A DNA stretch of 24,224 nucleotides, from positions 1 through 24,224 of the IMG/VR virus record IMGVR_UViG_3300005882_000022; one strand, written 5' to 3'. Below are positions 1-7,600 of this stretch, piece after piece. The first letter of the stretch is position 1, and each line of letters opens with the position of its first letter. The position numbers and the translations under genes were made by a program. Source of the stretch: a virus. Under the pieces are notes generated by a model, which had not been told where the DNA came from, made no database searches, and saw only the letters and a program-made list of their open reading frames with translations.

Positions 1-60
1 GGATAGAGCAACCGCCTCCTAAGCGGTAGGTCACAGGTTCAAATCCTGTCAGGGCCGCCA
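1..60 (+). tRNA. tRNA-Arg (anticodon CCT), 5' end cut off by window edge
   Basis: The 3' part of a tRNA gene is visible from the end of the D-arm onward. The anticodon stem is ACCGC (11-15) with GCGGT (23-27), and the loop CTCCTAA (16-22) has anticodon CCT at 18-20, so it reads AGG arginine codons. The T-arm is ACAGG (33-37) with CCTGT (45-49) around the loop TTCAAAT. The 3' acceptor strand is 50-56, the discriminator base is G57, and CCA is encoded at 58-60. The first part of the gene lies outside the window. An intact tRNA 3' end next to a phage late region is the usual picture at a tRNA-targeted prophage junction, where the phage att core restores the tRNA end. That reading is inferred, because the other junction and the integrase are not in the window. 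Confidence 0.93.
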
Positions 61-63
61 CCT

Positions 64-93
64 AAACCCCCGAAATGACGGGGGTTTTTCTTT
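64..93 (+). terminator. Intrinsic terminator of the tRNA-Arg gene
   Basis: A stem of CCCCCG (67-72) with CGGGGG (79-84), extended by three A-T pairs, encloses a 6-base loop (AAATGA). It is followed by TTTTTCTTT. It starts only a few bases after the tRNA CCA and points in the same direction, so it should end the tRNA transcript. Confidence 0.88.
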
Positions 94-259
94 ACCGGAA
101 GCGACCAAACCAAAAGGATTGGACAAAATGCAATGATTCCAGCAACTTACTTGGTTCCCTTTAAAATCAGGCACTTAACCAAGAAACGCCAGTGATCGCA
201 AATAAGGGCGAGTAGACGCGGGGTGCCAAAGGGGTGCCAAAAAGGTGCCAACAAATCAT
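94..259. other. Non-coding junction region between tRNA and phage late operon
   Basis: This stretch lies between the tRNA terminator and the terminator of the leftward phage operon. No convincing gene is visible on either strand; a plus-strand frame starting near 234 only runs antisense through the spanin genes. Its one clear structure is the set of GGTGCCAA direct repeats at 222-251. It most likely belongs to the phage attachment arm, but the exact crossover point cannot be placed from one junction. Confidence 0.6.
222..251 (+). repeat. Three GGTGCCAA direct repeats at 11-bp spacing (probable integrase arm-type sites)
   Basis: GGTGCCAA occurs at 222-229, 233-240 and 244-251, so all three copies start exactly 11 bp apart, about one helical turn, and would present the same DNA face. 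Short tandem direct repeats near a tRNA-targeted junction are typical of arm-type binding sites for tyrosine integrases. The location between the tRNA and the phage genes fits that. No integrase gene is in the window, so assignment to a specific integrase is inference. Confidence 0.6.
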
Positions 260-283
260 AAAAAAGCCCCGTAAAAACGGGGC
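260..283 (-). terminator. Intrinsic terminator of the leftward phage late operon
   Basis: Read on the minus strand this is GCCCCG, a TTTTTA loop, CGGGGC, then six Ts (plus-strand stem halves 266-271 and 278-283, A-run 260-265). It lies about 40 bp past the stop of the last leftward gene (the o-spanin) and is the only strong terminator at the left end, so it probably ends the whole late transcript. Confidence 0.88.
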
Positions 284-321
284 GCAAAGGAGGATGGTGC
301 CGCCTGTCAAATCAAGTTGGG

Positions 322-501
322 TCACTCAATGTTTCGCTCACAACACTCAAGCAGTTCGGCAAACTGAGAGTCTGGTACGAGCCAGCCCCCGTCAACCTTT
401 TCGATCTTTCCGCCTTCGAGAACGACGGTGCCTGTCGAGCAGCCTGTCAACGCGAGCATTGACAGCGTGAATGTCGCCATCGTCAATATCTTTCCTACCA
501 T
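322..501 (-). CDS. o-spanin (Rz1-like outer-membrane lipoprotein)
   Basis: A small secreted lipoprotein of about 59 residues. It has a basic start (MVGK), a hydrophobic stretch and the lipobox L-T-G-C, with the lipidated cysteine at residue 21 from the chosen start. The mature part is about 39 residues and ends in a cluster with two adjacent cysteines. Known o-spanins are short outer-membrane lipoproteins that pair with an inner-membrane i-spanin to fuse the two membranes at lysis. The gene starts inside the upstream i-spanin-like gene in another frame and runs past its end, as in many Rz/Rz1 pairs. An earlier ATG at 516 is possible; the one at 501 was chosen because it gives a normal signal peptide and has an AGG seven bases upstream. 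It lies just before the operon terminator. The family is inferred from features and position. Confidence 0.72.
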   Translation of the reverse strand: MVGKILTMATFTLSMLALTGCSTGTVVLEGGKIEKVDGGWLVPDSQFAELLECCERNIE

Positions 502-598
502 CCTGCAACCTGTCATAAAGCCTCTTTCCGGCCCCTTTCTCCCATATCCTTAAAAAACCAAGGACAACTGCTGCGACATTTGCTATCGCCCTAAACAT
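392..598 (-). CDS. Small membrane protein, probable i-spanin (Rz-like)
   Basis: 68 residues: an N-terminal hydrophobic segment (about residues 4-19), then a charged, very basic tail with a predicted helical stretch around residues 25-55. It follows the holin gene by four bases and overlaps the o-spanin gene in a different frame. This is the position and layout of the inner-membrane member of a two-component spanin. It is short for an i-spanin, and I see no long coiled coil, so the role rests mostly on context. The chosen ATG at 598 sits just after the holin stop codon. The frame stays open back to 679 inside the holin gene, but that extension lies over holin coding sequence and has no good ribosome binding site. 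Confidence 0.5.
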   Translation of the reverse strand: MFRAIANVAAVVLGFLRIWEKGAGKRLYDRLQDGRKDIDDGDIHAVNARVDRLLDRHRRSRRRKDRKG

Positions 599-602
599 CG
601 CG

Positions 603-794
603 TCACTTCTTTGAGTCAGGAGAGCCTTTCTCCTTCGTGAAAATTGCGACAAGCGAAGCCAGAGAAACGCCAGCGCCAATGATGGCTTCTTTCATTTCGG
701 GGGATATGGCGACGCCAAACGCTGTGACAACGCCTATAATCCCGGCCCATGTAGAACCTTCTTTGAGTCTATTTAAGATAAAGTCGGTTTTCAT
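603..794 (-). CDS. Holin (two transmembrane segments)
   Basis: 63 residues with two hydrophobic segments (about residues 16-30 and 38-54) separated by a short polar turn with a proline, and a charged C-terminus rich in K, E, D and S. This size and topology fit a small phage holin that makes inner-membrane lesions to release the endolysin. The start at 794 has a strong AAGGAG six bases upstream; the frame extends to 845 but has no ribosome binding site there. It overlaps the end of the lytic transglycosylase gene by 26 bp and precedes the spanin pair, giving a compact endolysin-holin-spanin cassette. Confidence 0.75.
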   Translation of the reverse strand: MKTDFILNRLKEGSTWAGIIGVVTAFGVAISPEMKEAIIGAGVSLASLVAIFTKEKGSPDSKK

Positions 795-1260
795 TCTTGT
801 CTCCTTCTGATTTAAATTCCTCCGCGAAATCCAGCACCCTGTCAACGTAATATTGGTTCACGAACCGCCCATCACTGTTGCGCCGGGGAGAGCCTGCGTT
901 GTAGGCAGCGATTCCCGGAACCTTGCCGTACCGCTCGACCAGCCCGGCCAGATGCTTGCACCCGTAGAATAGCTGCAAGTGTTCATTGCTCACGACCTCT
1001 GACAGCCATCCGTCATACCCGTGCTCGCGGTAGACTGCACCCATAACCTGCATCAGCCCGATAGACACCTTCTGAAAGATGATCTCGGTATCGACCGAAC
1101 ACAACCTGGGCCTGACACGCTCTGGATCGACCAACCATCTGTAATGAGGTTCGTACCTGACAGCAGCAGGATTGAATCCGCTCTCCTGCTTGCAGACTCC
1201 CCACACGATAGCCGGGTCAAGGTCGAATGTTTTTGCCGCAGAAACAATCATGTCACGCAT
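769..1260 (-). CDS. Endolysin: SLT-type lytic transglycosylase
   Basis: 163 residues with the hallmarks of the soluble lytic transglycosylase / goose-type lysozyme fold. There is a catalytic glutamate in KQESGFNP (E26), an IGLMQVMG block near residue 67, and AAYNAGSP near residue 118. The enzyme cleaves the MurNAc-GlcNAc bond of peptidoglycan. There is no signal peptide, so export should depend on the adjacent holin. Its place directly before holin and spanin genes marks it as the endolysin, not a virion-bound lysozyme. The start overlaps the previous gene by eight bases. A second ATG three codons in (1251) is equally possible, since neither has a clear Shine-Dalgarno sequence. Confidence 0.87.
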   Translation of the reverse strand: MRDMIVSAAKTFDLDPAIVWGVCKQESGFNPAAVRYEPHYRWLVDPERVRPRLCSVDTEIIFQKVSIGLMQVMGAVYREHGYDGWLSEVVSNEHLQLFYGCKHLAGLVERYGKVPGIAAYNAGSPRRNSDGRFVNQYYVDRVLDFAEEFKSEGDKNENRLYLK

Positions 1261-1582
1261 GATAGTACGCCACCACTGAGGGGTTGCCGGACATTGACAG
1301 GTAGATTCCTTTTAGCGCCCGGACAGGAACAAGAAGGCCACCGAGAAGGTCGCCACCCGCCACCTTGACATGGGCCAGCACCTTGCCGCTTGGCCCACTG
1401 GCGTTGTCGTAGACAATGACCTCGGCGTCGTCAACACCGTTGGTCGTCACGGTGAACCCGGCCAGCACTCCCGGCTTGTCAAGGACGACGCCTGGGCCTG
1501 TCATTGAACCGCTGGAAGTGCAAGCCAAGACCGGCCTGTCAGACGGATCGCCGGGAAAGCGATTCATCAACTTGATCTCCAT
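1253..1582 (-). CDS. Small phage structural protein of unknown function
   Basis: 109 residues, no membrane segment, rich in G and V with alternating hydrophobic residues that suggest a beta-sandwich. The central region contains a VYDNASG segment, a pattern I associate with small phage proteins encoded near tail or appendage genes, but I cannot name the family. The start at 1582 has GAGG eight bases upstream and lies three bases after the previous stop. An internal ATG at residue 6 also has a GGAG in front of it. Its place between appendage proteins and the lysis cassette suggests a minor virion part. This is inference. Confidence 0.68.
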   Translation of the reverse strand: MEIKLMNRFPGDPSDRPVLACTSSGSMTGPGVVLDKPGVLAGFTVTTNGVDDAEVIVYDNASGPSGKVLAHVKVAGGDLLGGLLVPVRALKGIYLSMSGNPSVVAYYHA

Positions 1583-1585
1583 ATC

Positions 1586-2206
1586 TTATGCCTCGGCCTG
1601 GAAGGTCGCCTCATAGGTGAACTCGATGGCGTCACCGTCGCCTACGTTGATCTCGGCAAAGACGGAACGATCCATCAGCACACCGCTGGATGCAGCAGAG
1701 AAAATGCCATGCTCGGTGATTGCATGGGCTGCGGTGTATGACAGGGTTGCTACGGTCTGGTAAATGTTGGCGCTTGCACCCTCGGTCTGAGTACCCGCCT
1801 GACGGCTACCAACCTCTGTCACAAGGGCTGTCTCGGTGTTGGCTTCTGCCGTTGATCCTGTCCCGCTTGCATGATACTTGAACGCATCGAGCGGATATGT
1901 CGTGGAGTCCTGCAAGCTGTCCACGATGTAGTCACGGAACGCCTGGGTGATTTTCTTGACAGAGATAAGCCCAACGTCCTCTACGGTGCCGTCAGCCCGT
2001 AGAACCTTGGCCGACAGGAAACCCCACACTTCGGTCATTTCTCCCCGGAACGTGGTGCCAATAGCCTTGGCAGCGTCAGCCGATGTCAGCTTTCTTCCGC
2101 GAGGAACTTTGCCGGTGCGTAGTTTGCGCCCCAAGCGCCAGCTTTTGAACCTCTGCCACATGGAGGGGATGATGCGCCCTTCCTTGTCTCGCCTTTCTTT
2201 CTTCAT
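1586..2206 (-). CDS. Probable minor virion/tail-associated protein
   Basis: 206 residues. The first 45 are strongly basic (many K and R) and the rest is a beta-rich domain with a C-terminal segment ending GDAIEFTYEATF. Similar C-terminal segments occur in phage structural proteins of unknown role. The start at 2206 is fixed by AAGGAG with eight bases of spacing. The frame is open to 2260, but that stretch runs over the palindromic spacer and has no ribosome binding site. The gene follows the repeat-containing appendage gene and may encode its attachment or another appendage part; this is inferred from order only. Confidence 0.7.
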   Translation of the reverse strand: MKKERRDKEGRIIPSMWQRFKSWRLGRKLRTGKVPRGRKLTSADAAKAIGTTFRGEMTEVWGFLSAKVLRADGTVEDVGLISVKKITQAFRDYIVDSLQDSTTYPLDAFKYHASGTGSTAEANTETALVTEVGSRQAGTQTEGASANIYQTVATLSYTAAHAITEHGIFSAASSGVLMDRSVFAEINVGDGDAIEFTYEATFQAEA

Positions 2207-2249
2207 CTGACTTACTCCTTGTCTGTCATGACAGGCAACTTGTCTGTTT
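2207..2249 (-). promoter_or_regulatory. Intergenic spacer with CTGTCATGACAG palindrome and ACAGACAAG direct repeat
   Basis: This 43-bp spacer is one of the few gaps in the operon. It contains a perfect 12-bp palindrome, CTGTCATGACAG (2223-2234), made of the window's iterated CTGTCA word and its complement. Read on the minus strand, ACAGACAAG occurs twice, flanking this palindrome, and the second copy runs into the ribosome binding site of the next gene. It could be an operator or an RNA processing site. There is no T-run, so it is not a normal terminator. Confidence 0.4.
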
Positions 2250-4043
2250 TTATCCACCAAGAAGGCGCTTGAACGCCGATCCGATTATCCTTGCTGACCT
2301 CTTGACAACCACAGCGCCGCCTTCCTTGAATACCGTTGAGACTACCCCTGTTATCGCCCCAAACCATCCGGCCATTGACTCGCGCAGCCTCGCCCCCGCT
2401 GACAGTCTACCCGAAGGTGGAGGCGATATTCCAGACAACTTGCGCGACGACTTCTTGCTTGTCTTGCCGCTGGCACCGGGCATGATGCCGGAAAAAACCT
2501 TTCCGATCTTCTTTCGCACACCGCCAATGACAGCACCGGCAACGCCTGTCAGCTTCGTGCTGATTCTTTTTGTCAGGCCACCGGAAGGGGAGGGAGACAC
2601 GCCATCTACGGATTGCTTCAGGGTTGATCCTGTCGATGCGGCCCCTGTTACGCCGGGAGCAACGCCTGACATCGACACTGACACACTTTTCGATATTGCG
2701 CCTGATGCCGATGGATGGGAGCCGACAACAGTTTTGCCAATTTTTTTACTGATTGACCCAGTTATCTCAGGAAACATACCGGAGAGAGACACGCCAAACG
2801 TCAACTGGCGAGACAGCCCCCCTGATGGGGCAGGAAGCGCACCTGACACGGACTGTGTGTATGTTGCGCCGCCGCCACCGCCTGCCACTTCGTAAGTGAC
2901 GTACCCTGACGTGCGATATTCACTGTAAACATAATTTATCGTGGTGTTGTCCTTGAGGGCGGCATCCACCCCTGAAGTGTCAGAAAAAAGACGGTAGCTG
3001 TCATAACCGGTAACAGAGTCGTATTTGCCATAAAAGTTCCCGTCGCCAATTGGGAGAACCGCCCCGTAAACAGACATCCCTGATGTGAGAGAGCCGGATA
3101 TGGCGTGTGTTTCCCATGTAATACTATCCGTGTTTGTGGGGCCACTTTCTGCCACAAGAGCGAACGGTTCAACATCCTTTCCATCCGTTTCAAAGCAACC
3201 ACACTCTATTGCGCGATCGTAGGTGAAGGCGTTTAAAAATGAGAGCGACAATGCTGTCCCGTTTTCAGCCATCTCCCCGAGATAAAAGGCGTAAGTTGTC
3301 TCTCCGTACTCCATATTGATATACGATGAGCCTTCAGCCTCATAGCCAATAGTAGGGTCAAGCGTCCACGGGCCAGGGTGTGCATCAAACCAGCTTGAAT
3401 CTGGAAGCGTCACGCGCAATTCGTTGTCAACTATCACCTGCTCAAGCCAGATTCGCGCCCCATCTGCGGCAATCATTTCGGGGCGGTAGATGTGACAATA
3501 TTTGCCGGTCTGATAGTCGGCAATGATGTTGCCGTTCTTGTCAACAAAGGAGCCTGATTTGTCGAAATACCCGGCATAGGAGCCAACGACGTTTTCGGGG
3601 CGCTTGGCACCTTGCTCGATTTCTTCTTGCGTCAGGGGTGGCTGGTAGTGCCATGTCAGGCTCGCAGGAAAATCAAGTTCAAAGCGTTCAACGCCGTCAG
3701 TGGGAAGCGCGGCTCTGTCGTCGTAAACGATGTCCCACTCAAGGGAACCTTCAATAAACTGATGCCGCCGCCCACGCTTTGAAACGGGCACTTCAAGTGC
3801 GGTTTTACCCTTACGCTCAAAGTCTTTCGGCCTGTCCTTGCTGTCGAGAGCTTCAACGTCTTTGTGACGGATGTTTAACCAGCACTCGCCTCCCCACTTC
3901 GTTGAACGCACTTCCGGTAATACCAGTGAGGGGTGATCCCCACCGATCTCTATTTCAGCACCGGCTGTCGCCATGCGATACAGGGCTTTGCCAGGGATTT
4001 TTGCCAGTGCTTGATCTGGAATTTTGGGTGTCCTTGTTGCCAT
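2250..4043 (-). CDS. Tail appendage-like protein with nine C-terminal 19-21-residue repeats
   Basis: 597 residues. The N-terminal 390 or so form a mixed region rich in aromatic residues with no motif I recognise. A GGGGG linker near residue 390 follows, and then residues 398-572 hold nine regular repeats. Each repeat centres on a nine-residue block of the form SG-x-x-P-x-x-(S/T)G, for example SGALPAPSG, SGVAPGVTG and SGISPPPSG, at steps of 19-21 residues. Most linkers are basic (S-K-K-I-G-K type). The C-terminal 35 residues are basic and hydrophobic. A long modular extracellular protein near the lysis end fits a phage adsorption appendage, but the family is unknown to me. The start at 4043 uses an ATG that overlaps the previous stop (TGATG), suggesting coupled translation; an upstream in-frame GTG has no ribosome binding site. 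Confidence 0.75.
   Translation of the reverse strand: MATRTPKIPDQALAKIPGKALYRMATAGAEIEIGGDHPSLVLPEVRSTKWGGECWLNIRHKDVEALDSKDRPKDFERKGKTALEVPVSKRGRRHQFIEGSLEWDIVYDDRAALPTDGVERFELDFPASLTWHYQPPLTQEEIEQGAKRPENVVGSYAGYFDKSGSFVDKNGNIIADYQTGKYCHIYRPEMIAADGARIWLEQVIVDNELRVTLPDSSWFDAHPGPWTLDPTIGYEAEGSSYINMEYGETTYAFYLGEMAENGTALSLSFLNAFTYDRAIECGCFETDGKDVEPFALVAESGPTNTDSITWETHAISGSLTSGMSVYGAVLPIGDGNFYGKYDSVTGYDSYRLFSDTSGVDAALKDNTTINYVYSEYRTSGYVTYEVAGGGGGATYTQSVSGALPAPSGGLSRQLTFGVSLSGMFPEITGSISKKIGKTVVGSHPSASGAISKSVSVSMSGVAPGVTGAASTGSTLKQSVDGVSPSPSGGLTKRISTKLTGVAGAVIGGVRKKIGKVFSGIMPGASGKTSKKSSRKLSGISPPPSGRLSAGARLRESMAGWFGAITGVVSTVFKEGGAVVVKRSARIIGSAFKRLLGG
2327..2850 (-). repeat. Nine protein-level tandem repeats in the appendage gene
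   Basis: Nine copies of an SG-x-x-P-x-x-(S/T)G block repeat at steps of 19-21 residues through codons 398-572. The sixth and ninth copies lack the proline. The DNA copies are well diverged, so the repeats are old and kept for protein structure, not recent slippage products. Confidence 0.7.
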
Positions 4044-4291
4044 CAGACCGTCACCTTCTTCCCGCTTGGCCTCTCCCACACGATCTCTGACACGCCAAGC
4101 TCCATCTTGATCTGCTCCAACCCTTCACGAATGCCAGCCATGTCTCCGCTGCCTGACACGCCGGTAATGTGGGCGACCCCGTTGGTTACAGTGACAACCC
4201 CGGACATGGTGAACGGGTCTTTCTTGTCTGCGCTGAAATGGTTGGGGCCACCGCGCATCAGGTAGGCTATCGGCGTCAGTGTGACAGGCAT
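4043..4291 (-). CDS. Small protein of unknown function
   Basis: 82 residues, no signal peptide or membrane segment. The middle is beta-like (alternating V, T and G), followed by an amphipathic helix around residues 50-65 and a basic C-terminus. The start at 4291 lies four bases after the upstream stop and uses an AAGG inside the end of that gene. The open frame runs back to 4351, but that part overlaps the upstream gene and reads as low-complexity lysines. It shares one base with the next gene (TGATG). I do not recognise it; position suggests a virion or appendage accessory role. Confidence 0.6.
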   Translation of the reverse strand: MPVTLTPIAYLMRGGPNHFSADKKDPFTMSGVVTVTNGVAHITGVSGSGDMAGIREGLEQIKMELGVSEIVWERPSGKKVTV

Positions 4292-4295
4292 GGCG

Positions 4296-4658
4296 TCAGC
4301 CTTTTTTTTCTTCGTGGTGGAAGGGCCACATCCCGCTGTGCTTGCCGCCAAATACCCGATTGTGGTCTGAGCTTATAACGGCAAGCTGGCGCTGCGTTTC
4401 GCTGTGATCCTCCATCAGCTTCGATATTGCCTCCCATTGCCGGGCGTTGATCTCGTCGTTCTGGCGTATCGCACGAATAAGAAACCAGCCTATGACAGAC
4501 ATGGATAGCGTCAGGCCAGCCAGTAAAAAACCCAGGAACCAGACAAGCAAGTCCTCGTTTTGGGCGATCCCTGGCGGTGGCGACAGGGTTCCACCGACAG
4601 CCGGGGCCGAGATAAACAGAAGGCAAACGGCAATGTATTTCCTCGCTGTATAGCTCAA
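4296..4658 (-). CDS. Small membrane protein, unknown function (TTG start)
   Basis: 120 residues. There is an N-terminal hydrophobic, signal-like segment (about residues 7-23) and a long hydrophobic transmembrane segment (about 38-63). A charged, probably cytoplasmic helical tail rich in Q, E and S follows (65-100), then a His-containing C-terminus. The layout resembles small phage membrane proteins such as holin-like or antiholin-like factors, but the usual lysis cassette is elsewhere in the window. It may serve DNA ejection or membrane anchoring. The start is TTG at 4656-4658, supported by GAGG with six bases of spacing; the GAGG overlaps the upstream stop codon. Confidence 0.65.
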   Translation of the reverse strand: MSYTARKYIAVCLLFISAPAVGGTLSPPPGIAQNEDLLVWFLGFLLAGLTLSMSVIGWFLIRAIRQNDEINARQWEAISKLMEDHSETQRQLAVISSDHNRVFGGKHSGMWPFHHEEKKG

Positions 4659-4661
4659 TTT

Positions 4662-7600
4662 CTACCTCGCTTCGTCAAGCTCCATAGGCCGGTCTAGGAA
4701 CCGGGAGCGTTTAAGTTCTGTCGGCCTGTCAGTCTTGGCCGCGCCTATCACGTTTCTCGTTCCTTCGTCGATGGTCTGCCGCCTCATGGCGTTCTTGAAT
4801 GCTTCCGAGGAAATGCTGAAACGATCCTCTCCAAACTCATTTCTCGCCGCCTCAAGCTCTGCCGCAAGAAACTCCTGCGCCCCACGGCTGTCACCAGCGA
4901 GAGTCCTTTCGACAAACCCATCAGCAATCTTCGCCTCCGCTTCTGCCATGCGCTTGTTTTCGTAGTTGCGAATCCTGCGAAGGTCTGACAGCTTTGCTTC
5001 TTCGAGCGGCCTGAGTCCGGCAGCGGTGATGATTGCATCCCGCGTCATGGCTGTATACTTCTTGGCGTTGCGACGATACCTGTCAGGCACATGCCCCTCG
5101 TCGGCCAGCATTTCGATGGCATAAGTGAGGTTGCCGATAGATGGGATAATGTTTTTCACCACCTGTTCCCACTCTCCCCGGCTGACCGACTCCCTGGTGC
5201 TAAGAATGGTACTGATCGTGGGGCCGAGCCAATCCTTTGCCCTCTGCGGCATGACATCGGACATCCCTGTACGCCTTGAAATGTCGAATCCAAGCTGGCT
5301 CATAAGCCCGTAAAGGACTGTCTCTGCCACCCAATCAGGCATTTCACCTTCCGCTGCCTTGTCAACGAAGAACCGGCGTGTCTCGGTGATCGGATTTCTG
5401 CCAGTGAAGTATTCGATGATCGAGGCAAGCCATTCGGCCATCGGGATTCCGGCCAACCCCGACAGCAGCAGGGTAGGAGTCCAGAATTTCATGACCTCTG
5501 ATGGGTTCTTGTAATCAATGTGGTGGTAGATGAATGACATCTGCTTGATGGCGAACGGCTTGAATTGTCCAAGAAGCCTACCGGCAGGGTTCTGGAAGAT
5601 ACGCCCGGCGTCTGCCGCCGAATAGTTGTGCTGTGTCAGATCAACCATCATGCGGGCGAAATCAAGGGCTTGCCGCTCGCCATAACCAAGGTCTTGTTTG
5701 GCCCAACGGTATGCTGATAGGGCGGCGATGTTGCGGTTCATGTTCTCGCCCTTGGAAAACGGGTACATGCTGGCGCTGGCAAGGCGACCGGCCCGGTGGG
5801 TCATTGAGTGACCGCCCATATCGGCCATGCCAAGGTCAAACTCGACACCGATCCGCTGCAACAGCCTCTTATGCTTCGGGTTGAGCTTGGCTCCGGCCTT
5901 CGACACCCTGACAGCCCATGCGTAATGCTTGACAGGCACCTTGGCGAAGGTGTTGATGTTCTGTGTCAGGTTAATCATGCCGCTGGCGAGGTTGAGAAAG
6001 CCGAGTTTTGTCACGCCGGTAAAGTGCAGCAACTTGTTGACCGCCCAAATGCCGGGCCTCTCAGTCTTGACAAAGTTTTTGACAAACGGAAGATTCTGAA
6101 TGCTGCGGTTTATCCACTTTTCAAACTCATGCGGTTTGCCAAGCAGCGTGTCAACGTAGTTCTTGACGTATTTCGCCTTCGGATCGCTTGCATTGTTCGG
6201 GTCGGCGTCAAAGGCGATCTTGAAGTCCTTTTCAAACCTGGGGATCGCCTTCGCCTTGAAGTCATCGAGAATGACATACCGGGCGGCAGAGTTGTAATAG
6301 GCCATGAGAATCTTGCCGAGATCGTCTTTCCTGAACCCTTGCGCTCCGGTTCTCTCCTGAGCGTTGCCGAAGAAGCGGCGACGGTTCGTGCGCCTTGCCC
6401 CGGCCCTGACAACCTCCCTGGCTTCCTCGCGTGACAAGGCACCGATGTTTGCCATCTTGTTTTCAAGCTGCCACAGTGATTCTTCCCTGAGCGCAGTCTT
6501 GGCAAGCAACGCCTCCGGTGCCGCAAACGTCTTGGGCTTTATGACATACCGCTTGTTTGGATCGAGGTTCCTGACATAACGCTCTGCATCACGCAAGCTG
6601 CGAGAATCGCCGCTGACAAGGGTGAACGACTCGTTGCCCTCGGCGTCCGTGTCAACCTCGTAGACGAACCAGTTTTCAAACAGGTGGGGGATGTGGCCCT
6701 CGCGGTAGCCAAGCCCTTGCTTGCCTTCCTCGCGCTGGCTTTCCGGCATATACTTCTTGCGGTGCGCGTTGACCAGCCTCCATACTTGCTTGTGCAGCTT
6801 GCGCTGTGCAACGTAGGCGTCGGCAACAGCCGGGTCGATACCATCCTCAATCAATTCTTCGCGGGTGAATGTCTGCTCAAGGGCGTCACCCTGCCACAGG
6901 ACAGTGAAAAGCTGCTCTCTCTGCTGCGCGTTGAGGGGCTTGAGGATGTCTGTCAGCTTTTGACGGAACAGGCCGCGAAGCCTGTCCTGCTTGTGCAGCG
7001 CATCGACACCGATCTGGACGTAATACCTGATCTTGCCGCCGATCCTTGACGGTGAACTCAGGGTATTCTGGATCAACCCCAACCCTTCTTCACGGTCGTC
7101 ACGAATCTCGACATTTTCAGGCGTCTTGCCGCCTGTCACCTTCTCAACCAGGGCGTTGATGCCCTTCTGAATGTAGCTGGTTCCGAGAAAGTCAAGCTCG
7201 ATGGTGGGAACAGGATCGCTGTCAGGCTCAGTGACAACACCGGCAGCGTCATCCTTTAATGTGGCAACAACCCCTCTGACAGCCATTGCTTCGCGCCCCA
7301 TACCACGCTCTGCCAGACCGTCACGCAGGGTTTTGGCGGCAGAGTCAATGTCTTTGCCGCCTTCCATCAGGCGCTTGAGTCCTGTCAGGATGTTTGCCCT
7401 GATCTTGCCATCGTCGGTGCGGGTGGATGTTCTGCTGATCTGAGCGTCGATATGATCGACGGTGACAGGCGGTTCTTCTTCGACGCGGCGAAGATTGTCT
7501 GCACCTGTCTTGATGTCACGCGGGTCGGTAACGCCCTCGTTCTTCCTGGGGCGTCCACGCTTGCGCTTCGGCGGTACTTTGTCGTTCAGGACAGCGGTGA

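Noticed and set aside
222-251. GGTGCCAA repeats as a CRISPR array
   Set aside because: The repeats are 8 bp with 3-bp gaps, far too short for CRISPR repeats and spacers.
234-470. 78-codon plus-strand frame over the left terminator and spanin genes
   Set aside because: It crosses an intrinsic terminator and is antisense to the o-spanin, with basic low-complexity sequence.
2269-2895. 208-codon plus-strand frame antisense to the repeat region of the appendage gene
   Set aside because: It mirrors the biased codon use of the Ser/Gly/Pro repeats, has no ribosome binding site and opposes the whole operon.
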